Shown: positions 1 to 7,942 of the stretch, piece after piece | Position numbering within the stretch: position 1 is the first letter of the stretch | How the letters are laid out: the number at the start of each line of letters is the position of its first letter | From: an uncultured Alteromonadaceae bacterium | Lineage (GTDB): Bacteria > Pseudomonadota > Gammaproteobacteria > Enterobacterales > Alteromonadaceae | DNA length: 46,162 nucleotides | Assembly (NCBI GenBank): GCA_913056495.1 | Contig: CAJXMO010000026.1 | Location: forward strand, 1-46,162 | Reading direction: 5' to 3' | Position numbers and translations under genes: made by a program | Notes under the pieces: generated by a model | The model's input: the letters and a program-made list of their open reading frames with translations, nothing else | Database searches by the model: none | What the model was told of the DNA's origin: nothing

Positions 1-207
1 AAACACAGAGTAGACAGTGAAAAAGGCAAACATATTTATAGCCACAGAATGTCGACGGTTGAACCCGTGTTTGCCAATATAGGCACCCAAAAACGGCTTA
101 ATAGATTTAGTTTACGAGGCAAAAATAAAGTAAATAGCCAATGGCAGTTGTATTGTTTGGTACACAATGTTGAGAAACTCGCAAATTATGGAGAATTGAG
201 GTATTAA
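1..207 (+). CDS. IS1182-type transposase, C-terminal fragment (cut by window edge)
   Basis: Frame 1 is open from the first base to a TAA at 205-207 and encodes 68 residues. It includes the stretches IYSHRMSTVEPVFANIG and LNRFSLRGKNKV, followed by QWQLYCLVHNVEKL. This pattern (an RMSTVEPVFGNI-like block, an F-x-LRGK block and a WxLYCxxHNxxK end) is how IS1182-family DDE transposases finish, after the last catalytic glutamate of the RNase H-like fold. The N-terminal part lies outside the window, so it is unknown whether the gene is whole. I could not identify the terminal inverted repeat of the element after the stop. It lies about 190 bases before the first integron cassette boundary. Confidence 0.75.
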   Translation, partial: KHRVDSEKGKHIYSHRMSTVEPVFANIGTQKRLNRFSLRGKNKVNSQWQLYCLVHNVEKLANYGELRY

Positions 208-397
208 CGTGGGAATAAACCCGGAAATCAGCCGAAATAAGCCTAAATATCCATTCTAAATTGACCCGAATAAGCTAACTGATATTTATCAAATAGTTGA
301 TAAATTAAAGAAAATGGGTGAAAGTGAGTTATAAATTAATAATTAAGTAGATTGTGGCTAAACCTAGGCGTTTAAAAATAGGTTTTTCTACAGTCTC
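208..397. other. AT-rich intergenic stretch with a short coding remnant
   Basis: No complete gene is visible. One frame is open from 260 to a TAA at 332-334 and reads IDPNKLTDIYQIVDKLKKMG plus four more residues. A stop lies directly before it, so it looks like the tail of a lost gene. A 7-bp inverted repeat (AAACCTA at 360-366, TAGGTTT at 379-385) lies just before the cassette boundary at 398. It could be the remains of the preceding attC or simply a hairpin. The segment probably joins the transposase element to the cassette array. Confidence 0.35.
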
Positions 398-398
398 G

Positions 399-860
399 TT
401 ATACGTTTCAGGGATGTTGTGCATAAATTTATATTGCTAATAAGCTTTCTACTGATTGGTTTTGGCTGTAATAGTGTTGAAAAGTTACCTCAAAATTTTT
501 TAGGTACATGGAAAGTGAATTGCTCAGACTCGGATGATCTTTTTGTTTTAAACGTTACGTCACAGCAATTTCAATTTTGGGAAACAATAGGTGATATTCA
601 AAAAATCAAGCAGATTTCACCTGGTGTCTACGATATTAATTTAAATTTGTTTTCCGAAGGCCAACAATGGAATGCCTCAATGCAATACAAAGTTGTTGGG
701 GATAAATTGATTCAACTAGCTTCCGGTGAACTAAATGAAATTACTAGGTTCAGGTGTACAAACGTATAACAAAGCCATTATGGCAGGGACGCAAAACGCT
801 TGGCTTGCGCTCCTTCGTCGCTAAGTTTAGCCAAGCATTTGTGCGCTCCAAAGCGGAGCG
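399..860 (+). mobile_element. Integron gene cassette 1 (lipoprotein cassette)
   Basis: The cassette begins after the G of GTTATACGTT (398-407) and ends at the G of GTTAGCA (860). The 10-base start sequence is the exact reverse complement of AACGTATAAC (761-770), which opens its own attC site. This is the relation expected for a cassette, because its first bases complete its attC when it circularises. It carries one forward ORF whose stop codon lies inside the attC, another classical cassette trait. No integrase gene or attI site is visible in the window. Confidence 0.8.
419..769 (+). CDS. Small predicted lipoprotein, cassette-borne, function unknown
   Basis: This 116-residue protein starts at GTG 419, preceded by GGGA at 411-414. 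An ATG at 414 is in another frame and leads quickly to a stop. Residues 1-17 form a hydrophobic segment ending FLLIGFGC, an imperfect lipobox, so Cys17 is the likely lipidated residue and the protein is probably envelope-anchored. The remainder is a short soluble domain with the phrase LGTWKVNCSDSDD, which resembles small beta-barrel or lipocalin-like cassette proteins, but I do not recognise a family. The stop codon at 767-769 lies within the attC core, so the gene is packaged as an integron cassette. It has no clear promoter of its own, and expression may depend on upstream read-through. Confidence 0.7.
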   Translation: MHKFILLISFLLIGFGCNSVEKLPQNFLGTWKVNCSDSDDLFVLNVTSQQFQFWETIGDIQKIKQISPGVYDINLNLFSEGQQWNASMQYKVVGDKLIQLASGELNEITRFRCTNV

Positions 861-866
861 TTAGCA
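764..866 (+). repeat. attC: attC recombination site of cassette 1
   Basis: The left core GTATAAC is at 764-770 and the right core GTTAGCA at 860-866, about 103 bases overall. Between them is an imperfect palindrome with a central stem GCTTGGCT (798-805) / AGCCAAGC (829-836), and a right-hand stem CGCTCC (844-849) / GGAGCG (855-860). The TATAACAAA opening and GCGTTAGC ending are the layout known from Vibrio-type chromosomal integron repeats. Such sites are recombined as folded single strands by the integron integrase between the G and TT of the right core. Confidence 0.8.
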
Positions 867-1381
867 CTTATCATAGAAATAGAGAGTTTCGTGAATATTC
901 GTAATATTGCAATTTGTTTAATCGAGAATGACGGGAAGATATTTGTTGGCGAGGGCTTCGATGACGTCAAGAATGAAATATTCTATCGACCATTGGGTGG
1001 AGGGATTGAATTCGGAGAATCTGCTAGAGAAACTTTGGTAAGAGAATTTCAAGAAGAAATGGGCGAAGAAATTGAAGTTGATTCTTATTTAACAACAATA
1101 GAGAACTTTTTTACTTTCAATGGAGCGAAAGGGCACGAGATAGTTCTGGTCTTCTCAGGAAAATTCAAAGATAAATCAGTTTACGAACGGGATAATATCG
1201 AGTGTAACGAAGAAGAAACAGGTTTTGTTGCTAAGTGGGTAAAGAAATCTGACTTTATTAACTCAGAAAAAATACTATATCCTACGGGTATAACTAAATA
1301 TATAGAACAGTGCTAACAAGAGACTATGGTATCAATAGTTAATTTTAAACTTTTGTGCGCCGCATAATCATAATTGTGGCG
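861..1381 (+). mobile_element. Integron gene cassette 2 (Nudix cassette)
   Basis: It starts after G860 with TTAGCACT and ends at G1381 of the next GTTAGCA. GTTAGCACT (860-868) is the exact 9-base reverse complement of AGTGCTAAC (1309-1317) at the left edge of its own attC. Like cassette 1, it holds a single forward ORF that ends within the attC core. The two cassettes sit head to tail in the same orientation, as in an array. Confidence 0.8.
891..1316 (+). CDS. Nudix hydrolase, cassette-borne
   Basis: This 141-residue protein matches the usual size of single-domain Nudix enzymes. The Nudix box GX5EX7REUXEEXGU is complete at about residues 38-58 (GGIEFGE, then RETLVREFQEEMG), giving the metal-binding glutamates needed to hydrolyse nucleoside diphosphates linked to another group. 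The protein begins with a typical beta-strand NIRNIAICLIENDGKIFVGE. The substrate cannot be read from sequence; cassette-borne Nudix proteins are common and mostly uncharacterised. The start is GTG 891, with AGAGAG at 881-886 as a weak ribosome binding site. The stop at 1314-1316 lies inside attC2. Expression from an external promoter is likely. Confidence 0.85.
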   Translation: MNIRNIAICLIENDGKIFVGEGFDDVKNEIFYRPLGGGIEFGESARETLVREFQEEMGEEIEVDSYLTTIENFFTFNGAKGHEIVLVFSGKFKDKSVYERDNIECNEEETGFVAKWVKKSDFINSEKILYPTGITKYIEQC

Positions 1382-1387
1382 TTAGCA
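1310..1387 (+). repeat. attC: attC recombination site of cassette 2
   Basis: The left core GTGCTAAC is at 1310-1317 and the right core GTTAGCA at 1381-1387, about 78 bases. The outer cores are perfectly complementary (TGCTAAC with GTTAGCA). The right half shares TTTGTGCGC and GCGTTAGCA with the attC of cassette 1, showing that both belong to the same array type. The inner palindrome is weaker than in the first site: GCCGCA and TGTGGC pair imperfectly around an AT-rich loop. Confidence 0.75.
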
Positions 1388-1408
1388 TCATTAAGGAACG
1401 TTCAGTGT

Positions 1409-1910
1409 ATGACTCGAGCAAAAGTCGTTCTTGAACCATATAATTCTGTGTGGCCGGTTAAATTTGAAGAAGAAAAAGAAAAGCTTATATCCATTGCTGG
1501 ACAGTGGCGATTTGGCGCAATTGAGCATGTCGGCAGCACAGCGATACCGGGCATGATTGCTAAGCCCATAATTAGACATTATGTTTGGTGTTAAATCGCT
1601 TGAGCAATCTAGGTTAGCTATTAACGAACTCATTAAAAGTGGCTATGAATATTGGCCATACAAAACGCAAGCCATGCATTGGTTTTGTAAACCGAGCGAT
1701 GCATTCAGAACGCATCATCTTCATTTAATACCTTATTAAAGTGATTTGTGGCAAGCGCGTATTCAGTTTCGGGATAGGCTTCGTTCTAATCGCAATTTAG
1801 CTGCTCAGTATGCTGAATTAAAAAGGAATTTGGCAAAAGAATATGCTGAAGATCGTGAAGCATATACCCAGAAAAAGTGGCCTTTTATCAAACAAGTGTT
1901 GGCAAAATAA
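1409..1910 (+). pseudogene. GrpB/UPF0157-family nucleotidyltransferase-like gene, frameshifted and with an internal stop
   Basis: The reading frame from ATG 1409 (AAGGAA about 10 bases upstream) gives MTRAKVVLEPYNSVWPVKFE and the family hallmark EHVGSTAIPGMIAKPI. It then breaks near 1572, where one extra base interrupts AKPIIDIMFGV. In the shifted frame the family continues (SLEQSRLAINELIKSGYEYW, HHLHLIPY) until a TAA at 1737-1739 replaces one residue. It resumes with SDLWQARIQFRDRLRSN and ends with KKWPFIKQVLAK before TAA 1908-1910. Two independent lesions argue for a true pseudogene. It starts right after attC2, as the gene of a third cassette would, but no attC complementary to its start (expected GATGCTAAC) follows. 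Confidence 0.8.
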
Positions 1911-1997
1911 ACCCACACAGGTTGGTTCGAGGCAGTAAATTCAACCATTTTATTCAATACACAAAAATTTTGGGTGCGCTTCTCGTCTCAAGAATCA

Positions 1998-4900
1998 TTA
2001 AAATTCAAGTTGGCTGACACCCAGGCCATTGCTTTTTATCACTTTTATTTGCACCGGAATGCGCTCTTTGAGTGCGTTTATATGGCTGATGACACCTATC
2101 ATTTTACCGCTGGCATTGAGCATGTCCAACGCATTAAGCGCTGTATCTAACGTATCGGCATCCAGGGTGCCAAAGCCTTCATCTAAAAATAACGAGTCTA
2201 TGCTGGTTTTATGACTCACTAAATCAGATAGACCGAGTGCAAGGGCAAGACTGACCAAAAAGCTTTCGCCACCGGATAAGGTTTTGGTATCCCGAACTGT
2301 ATCCGCCTGCCAGGTATCGACTACTTCTAGTTCCAGATTTTCACTGGCTTTGCGCTGTAGCTGATAGCGGCTGTGTAGCCGGTTTAATTGATTATTGGCA
2401 AGATAAACCAGTTGCTCAAGGGTTAGACCCTGTGCATATTTTCTGAATTTATCGCCTTCTGCGCTGCCAATTAAATCATTTAATTTGGCCCAGTCATTAT
2501 GCTTGTCCTGCTGCTTTGAAAGTTGCGTTAATAGTGTTTGTTGTTTTTCTCGGCGCTGGGCATCGCTGGATAGCGTTTGCTGAATTTCGCCTAAATTCAG
2601 TTGTTGTTGGTGGAGCTTGTGTTCAGTTTCTTCAATTTTTTGTTGGAGCTTGTCAGTTGGTAAGTAAGTGCTTGCTTTATTTTTAACCTGCTCCATAATT
2701 TGTTCTAACTGATTTTGGCTGGTTGTAAGCTGACTGTTAGCCTGAATATGCTTTTGTTTTAAGGTGTCTGCTTCGCGCTCTAGTGCTGTGATTTCGGCGT
2801 CATTTAAACAGGCGGTCTGCCAGTCTGCCTGATCACTGAATTCGCTATTTGTTAGCGCATCGTGCCAGTCGGTTTGAATCCTGACTTGCTCTGACATTAA
2901 CTGAGTTAACTGAGCCTCTATTAAGTTATGCTGGCTGCTGGCTGCGTTAAGGTCTGACTCGGATTTGTAATAGCATTCTTCTAACTGCACCAGTTGATGT
3001 CTTTCGGTTTCAACCTGTTTGCGAAGCGTTTGTTTAACCTGTTTACAATCCTGCTCGCCAAATAAAGTTTGTCTTTGTTGGGTTAAAGATTCAAATGACA
3101 GGTTCAGCGTTTCAGCTTGCTGGTTTAATTGAACCAGCTGTTTTTTTAGTTTGTTAGCCGTTTCGGTTAAATGGGATTGAGTTTGAGATAAGTTATCTTG
3201 CTGGCGAGAATTGTTTTCTAACTGCTGCTTTTTTTGATTCAGTTCGGATAGTTGCTGACTTATCTGCTGTAAATACAGTGATAAGCTTTTATCGGATAGA
3301 CTATTGCCAATGGCTTGTTTATTTATGACAGCAGTCTCCAGCTGGTACTGGTTAAATGCCTGTTTTAGGTTTTGCTCTAGCGTATCCGCATTGGATTGTT
3401 GCTGACTGGCTTGTTGTTGTAATTCTTCAGCCTGTTGAATCAGCTGTTGTTTATTGTCTGCGAGATGATTCAGATTCAGCTTTTGCTGAGCCAGTTGATT
3501 TTCAATCTGGCTAAGTGCCTGTTGTTGCTGATGAAGCTGTAACTCCAGTGATTGTGCCTGCTGATAAGTTTGAGTTAACTGATTTTGTTGTTGCTCTGCC
3601 TGCATCAGTTGTTGCTGTATTTGTTGAACGCTTTGAATTGTCATCGGATTTAAATCCGCCGCACTGACATCTGGCAAAATCTGCTCTGCAGAGGTAATCT
3701 GGTTTGCCAGTTCCGCCAGAGTCTGCTCAAGTTTGTTTTTTTCTGTTTGGAGATAGTCTGAATCTTTTTGCAGCCCGGTTAACTTATTGGCTTCTGCCTG
3801 CCCCTGCTGAACCAGATCTGCTAAAGCTTGTTCTAGTTGTTTTAATCTTTGTTCGGTTTGCGTTTGATTAACCGGCAGATATTCAGTTACATACGGATGT
3901 TCAGTTGAGCCACATAGCGGGCAGGGGTGGTCCTCTGTCAGGTTTTGTCTGTGCTCGGTTAAAGAGGCTATCACAGCTTCCTGTTTTAAAATCCGGGAAA
4001 CATCATCAAGTGCTTGTTTGGCTTGATTATAATCTTTTCTGAGTGCTTCAACCTGGCTGGTCTGCTGTTTGATTTCTAAGTCTAAAGCGGCTTTTTGCTC
4101 GTTTAAAGGGTTGAGCTTAGACAATTCGTTAAGCCATTGCTCGGTTTGATAAGTGAGTGTTTGTCTGAGTCTTTGTTGACTGTTTAAGTCTTCAACTTGT
4201 TGTTTTAATAGGGTTATATCATTTTGATATAATATCTCGTTGAGCGATTTTTTGATGTCAGTATGTTGCTTTAACTGCTCCGCCTGTTGTTTTGGCGTTT
4301 GTTGTTGTTCTGTTTCAAGTGCTTGTTGTGCTTGCTGGTTTTGTATTTCTTCTGTTTTTATCAGGTTGAGCTTTTGCCCGGTGCGTACGATATCTTTTTG
4401 TATTTCGGATAATTGTTCGGCTTGTTTTTGCCAGGCATCTAACTTGTCGTGAGTGAGATCCTGCAAATGCTCTTTATCATTGAGCCAGTCAGTTAAAGTG
4501 GCTTTTTGTTGTTGCAGTTTGTTCAGGTCAGCCTGCGCCTGCTCAAGCTGGTTTTGATTCTGTTTCAGCTCATGATTTAGTTCTGCTATTTGCTGATTGA
4601 GCGGTTTTAGTTCAGTTTGGCATTGAGTAATTTGTTTATCCAGTGGTTCAACTTGCTCATCTATTAGCTGACGTTGTTCATTTTCTAATTTTTCAGCCTG
4701 CGCCAGTTTGCCTTTCTGGGCGGTTAACGCCGCTTCGCTGAGTTTGAGCTGAGATTGTTTATTATCAATTTCCTGTTTGAGTTGTGTTTTTTGTTGGTCG
4801 GTATCGGAAATTTGACGGTTAATTTGTTCTAGCTTTTCAAAATACGGCTTGAGTTTGGCGGCAGGCTTTGCCCGTTTTAATTGAGTCGCTTTGTTTGAAA

Positions 4901-5723
4901 ATGTGGCTTGTTCGGCTTGCACTGTCTGTAGTGCCTGCTCTGATTTGGTTTTATAAGCTTGGGCTTGTTCGAGCTGGCTGAATAAATGTTTTGCATGATT
5001 CAGTTTGTTTAATTCAGTTTGTAATTGTTTGTTGGCGCTTACTATCTCATTTTGCTTTTCTGTAAGGGATAGTTTTTCGTCGTTGTGTAATAGCTCGACA
5101 CTTTTTGCTTGCAGCTCTGTTTTTTCCAGTTCGGTTTTGCTGTCTTTGTAATTTTGAAATACCTGACGTGAGATTAAACTATATATTTCTGTACCGGTTA
5201 ACTCTTCCAGTAATTCTGCACGGTCTTTGCCATTCGCATTTAAAAACTCTGAAAACTTTCCTTGAGACAAGAGCATAGATTTTGTAAAACGGGCAAAATC
5301 TAAACCGGAAATTTGCTCTATTTGATTGCGGACTTCGTTCAGTTTATCTGCGATGATCTGGCCATCTTTTACTCGTGCAAGACTGGCTTTGGCCGGTTGT
5401 AAATTGCCTTCACTTGAATGACGGGCGCGTCTTTGCTGCCAGTTGGCCCGGTACACTTCACCTTTAACCGAAAACTCAACTTCCGCTAAACATTCTGCGG
5501 TATGCCGGGTCATAATTTCATTATTGCTGGCTGAAACTTGCAGGCGAGGGGTCTGATGATATAAAGCCAGACAAATTGCATCTAATAAGGTGCTTTTACC
5601 AGCGCCCGTTGCACCGGTAATGACAAAGAGTCCATTACTGGCGAAAGGCTCCTGTTGAAAATCTATATGCCAATGCCCTTTTAAAGAATTCAGGTTTTTT
5701 AGAGTAATGCTTAAGATTTTCAT
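1998..5723 (-). CDS. sbcC: Exonuclease subunit SbcC (Rad50-type ATPase)
   Basis: This 1241-residue SMC-like protein is longer than E. coli SbcC (about 1050). It has a Walker A GATGAGKST at residues 37-45 and long, very glutamine-rich coiled coils. In the middle is a zinc hook CPLC at 601-604, followed by the returning coiled coil, the ABC signature LSGGES near 1149 and Walker B FLDEGFGTLD near 1179-1188. With the nuclease SbcD (Mre11) such proteins cleave hairpins and double-strand ends, for example at replicated palindromes. No sbcD lies next to it here: upstream is divergent dsbD, downstream the cassette region. The extra length is in the coiled-coil arms. Confidence 0.95.
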   Translation of the reverse strand: MKILSITLKNLNSLKGHWHIDFQQEPFASNGLFVITGATGAGKSTLLDAICLALYHQTPRLQVSASNNEIMTRHTAECLAEVEFSVKGEVYRANWQQRRARHSSEGNLQPAKASLARVKDGQIIADKLNEVRNQIEQISGLDFARFTKSMLLSQGKFSEFLNANGKDRAELLEELTGTEIYSLISRQVFQNYKDSKTELEKTELQAKSVELLHNDEKLSLTEKQNEIVSANKQLQTELNKLNHAKHLFSQLEQAQAYKTKSEQALQTVQAEQATFSNKATQLKRAKPAAKLKPYFEKLEQINRQISDTDQQKTQLKQEIDNKQSQLKLSEAALTAQKGKLAQAEKLENEQRQLIDEQVEPLDKQITQCQTELKPLNQQIAELNHELKQNQNQLEQAQADLNKLQQQKATLTDWLNDKEHLQDLTHDKLDAWQKQAEQLSEIQKDIVRTGQKLNLIKTEEIQNQQAQQALETEQQQTPKQQAEQLKQHTDIKKSLNEILYQNDITLLKQQVEDLNSQQRLRQTLTYQTEQWLNELSKLNPLNEQKAALDLEIKQQTSQVEALRKDYNQAKQALDDVSRILKQEAVIASLTEHRQNLTEDHPCPLCGSTEHPYVTEYLPVNQTQTEQRLKQLEQALADLVQQGQAEANKLTGLQKDSDYLQTEKNKLEQTLAELANQITSAEQILPDVSAADLNPMTIQSVQQIQQQLMQAEQQQNQLTQTYQQAQSLELQLHQQQQALSQIENQLAQQKLNLNHLADNKQQLIQQAEELQQQASQQQSNADTLEQNLKQAFNQYQLETAVINKQAIGNSLSDKSLSLYLQQISQQLSELNQKKQQLENNSRQQDNLSQTQSHLTETANKLKKQLVQLNQQAETLNLSFESLTQQRQTLFGEQDCKQVKQTLRKQVETERHQLVQLEECYYKSESDLNAASSQHNLIEAQLTQLMSEQVRIQTDWHDALTNSEFSDQADWQTACLNDAEITALEREADTLKQKHIQANSQLTTSQNQLEQIMEQVKNKASTYLPTDKLQQKIEETEHKLHQQQLNLGEIQQTLSSDAQRREKQQTLLTQLSKQQDKHNDWAKLNDLIGSAEGDKFRKYAQGLTLEQLVYLANNQLNRLHSRYQLQRKASENLELEVVDTWQADTVRDTKTLSGGESFLVSLALALGLSDLVSHKTSIDSLFLDEGFGTLDADTLDTALNALDMLNASGKMIGVISHINALKERIPVQIKVIKSNGLGVSQLEF

Positions 5724-5929
5724 AATATTTATTGGTTATCTTGAATTAGTATGATGGGCGTTATCAGGATATCATACTAAAAACAGACTGAAATGCAGAG
5801 GCTAAGCCGCTCATCTTGTTTTAAAAATTAAATTAAACCGTTAATTTTGAAACAAAGTCGTGCGTATTCTGGTCAATTATCAATAAACCCGGCTATCAGT
5901 GGTCATATTATTATTTTAAAGGTGTTGTT

Positions 5930-7705
5930 TTGCTTAAGTCAGTTAACGTATTTTTATTTGGTGTGATGCTTAGTGCGATGAGTTTTGTTGCGCTGGCGCT
6001 CGATTTTTCACAACTGAATTCTGAACCTGAGTTTTTACCTGTTGAGCAGGCATTTCAATTCGATTTTAATCAGCACGGGAATAAGCTTTTATTAAGCTGG
6101 CAAATCGCAGAAGGTTATTATTTATATCAGCACAGAACCAAAGCTAAAACGGATGAAAGTGAACTCGACGTTAAATTTTTGCAACCGGGCAAAGATAAAT
6201 ATGATGAGTATTTTGGTGATGTGGTTGTTTATTATCATGAATCACAAGTAGAGATAGATGTAAGCGGAATTCAGGCAAACGAAATACTGCTGACCTATCA
6301 GGGCTGTGCTGATGCCGGTTTATGTTACCCGCCTCAATTGATAAAAGTGCCTTTGCTCAATGCCGGTACTAGCGGGCAAACAGATAAAGAAACTCAAGTG
6401 TCGGCAACGGCAGACAATAATGCGCAGTCGAATTCTGCTAACTCTACCCCAACCGATATTGAAAGCTTATTTTCAAATAAAAGCAGTTTATTAATTATTC
6501 TCGGCTTTTTTGTATTAGGTATAGGTTTGTCACTGACACCTTGTGTATTGCCTATGGTTCCGATTTTATCTGCAATAGTGACAGGTCAGCAAACGACCAG
6601 CATGAAAAAAGGTCTGATATTGTCGGTGGCTTACGTACTGGGTATGGCTACTTTTTATACCCTGAGTGGTGTATTGGTTGGTTATTTTGGCGCCAGTTTT
6701 AATCTTCAGCTTTACCTGCAAACGCCAGCCGTAGTCATTGTTTTTACTGCGATTTTTATTGCCTTAGCTTTTGCGATGTTTGGTTATTATGATTTAGCTT
6801 TACCTGCCAGTTTACAATCAAAACTACAAGATTCGACCGGAGGCAGTGGTAAAAAAGGACTCGTTGCAACCTATGTGATGGGCGGCGTTTCAGCGCTGGC
6901 ATTATCGCCTTGTGTTTCTGCACCGCTTGCCAGTGCGCTTCTCTATATTTCGACAACCGGCGATGGTGTATTGGGTGGGATTGCTCTGTTTGCGCTAAGC
7001 ATAGGTATGGGCTTGCCTCTATTAGCTGTGGGTGCCGGATTTTCAGGGTTAGTACCTAAAGCCGGTGGCTGGATGGTTAAAGTGAAACAGTTGTTTGGTG
7101 TAATGATGCTGGCAATGGCCGTTTGGATGCTGGCTCGTTTATTTGATGCTATGACAGCTGCGATTATGTGGTCTGTATTAGGGGTTTGGACCGCGGTTCA
7201 AATGAATCTATTCAGCCAGCAAAAAACGGCAGCCGGAAAAAATGAACAGGCCATTGCGGTTATTTTATTGATTGCTTCGCTCAGTTGGGTTGCACATACT
7301 TATATTCAGCATTATTGGCCGCAAGCGTCGGTTGCCGGTGGTGTGCAAAGCCAGCCTGAGCTGGTTAAGTGCTATGCAAGTGTTGCTGAGCTAGAGCAGG
7401 TGATGTCGGCTAACCCGGACAAAAAAGTGGTTGTAGATTTATATGCGGACTGGTGTGCCAGTTGTCAGACTATTGAGCATGAAGTTTTTGCGAAGGTTTC
7501 AGCGGCAGATTATCCTGAGTATATTTTTTTACAGCTGGATTTAACGGATATGACACAGCCAAAGCAGAGCTTTTTAAATCAGTACAAGTTATTTGGGCCG
7601 CCGGCTTTATTAATTTTTGAGAAAGGCCCTATGCCCAAGCCAACTGAGTTTGTTTATCAGGCTGAATTTAATTTAGAACAGTTTACTCAGTGGTTATCAA
7701 AATAG
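5930..7705 (+). CDS. dsbD: Thiol:disulfide interchange protein DsbD
   Basis: This inner-membrane reductase passes electrons from cytoplasmic thioredoxin to periplasmic partners such as DsbC and cytochrome c maturation proteins. All three modules of the 591-residue protein are visible. A signal peptide (cleavage after ALA near residue 24) precedes the N-terminal domain, with Cys126 and Cys132 in GCADAGLC. The membrane core has the buried pair in LTPCVLP (Cys205) and LSPCVSAP (Cys328). The C-terminal thioredoxin domain has WCASC (Cys509/Cys512). The start is TTG 5930, with AAAGG about 7 bases upstream; no ATG fits as well. It stands alone between divergent sbcC and setA. A 6-bp hairpin (7704-7722) follows but lacks a T tract. 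Confidence 0.95.
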   Translation: MLKSVNVFLFGVMLSAMSFVALALDFSQLNSEPEFLPVEQAFQFDFNQHGNKLLLSWQIAEGYYLYQHRTKAKTDESELDVKFLQPGKDKYDEYFGDVVVYYHESQVEIDVSGIQANEILLTYQGCADAGLCYPPQLIKVPLLNAGTSGQTDKETQVSATADNNAQSNSANSTPTDIESLFSNKSSLLIILGFFVLGIGLSLTPCVLPMVPILSAIVTGQQTTSMKKGLILSVAYVLGMATFYTLSGVLVGYFGASFNLQLYLQTPAVVIVFTAIFIALAFAMFGYYDLALPASLQSKLQDSTGGSGKKGLVATYVMGGVSALALSPCVSAPLASALLYISTTGDGVLGGIALFALSIGMGLPLLAVGAGFSGLVPKAGGWMVKVKQLFGVMMLAMAVWMLARLFDAMTAAIMWSVLGVWTAVQMNLFSQQKTAAGKNEQAIAVILLIASLSWVAHTYIQHYWPQASVAGGVQSQPELVKCYASVAELEQVMSANPDKKVVVDLYADWCASCQTIEHEVFAKVSAADYPEYIFLQLDLTDMTQPKQSFLNQYKLFGPPALLIFEKGPMPKPTEFVYQAEFNLEQFTQWLSK

Positions 7706-7854
7706 CCTGAGCAACCCAGGCTGAAATCCAACAATGTTATTTGGCAGTGTCGTTTTGGGCACTGCGCTCAGTTCATTTAAACATCCGCACCAGTCAACTC
7801 TTGAATATGCTGCTAAAGATCGCCCGAAAGATCGTAAATGTCGCCTGACTTCTG

Positions 7855-7860
7855 TATAAT
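7855..7860 (+). promoter_or_regulatory. Perfect -10 box (TATAAT) upstream of the sugar-efflux gene
   Basis: TATAAT occurs at 7855-7860 in the 237-base gap after dsbD, about 82 bases before the next start codon. The -35 region at the usual spacing (about 7832-7837, TCGTAA) is poor, so this is a tentative sigma-70 promoter. The same gap also has a 6-bp inverted repeat GCAGTG/CACTGC (7744-7765) with no following T run. Confidence 0.4.
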
Positions 7861-7942
7861 ATGCGCCCCCGTTTTTGAGCTTTTATTGTTTGATTTTAAT
7901 TAATCAGGTTATTAATTACACAATAGTTTATTGCAGTAGGTT

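Noticed and set aside
1911..1997. Possible third attC between the GrpB remnant and sbcC
   Set aside because: No GTTRRRY-type core or left core complementary to the third cassette's start (GATGCTAAC) is present.
4240..4452. Cysteine-rich 70-residue forward ORF inside sbcC
   Set aside because: It is the antisense reading of glutamine/leucine-rich coiled-coil codons; the sbcC frame is intact across it and there is no ribosome binding site.
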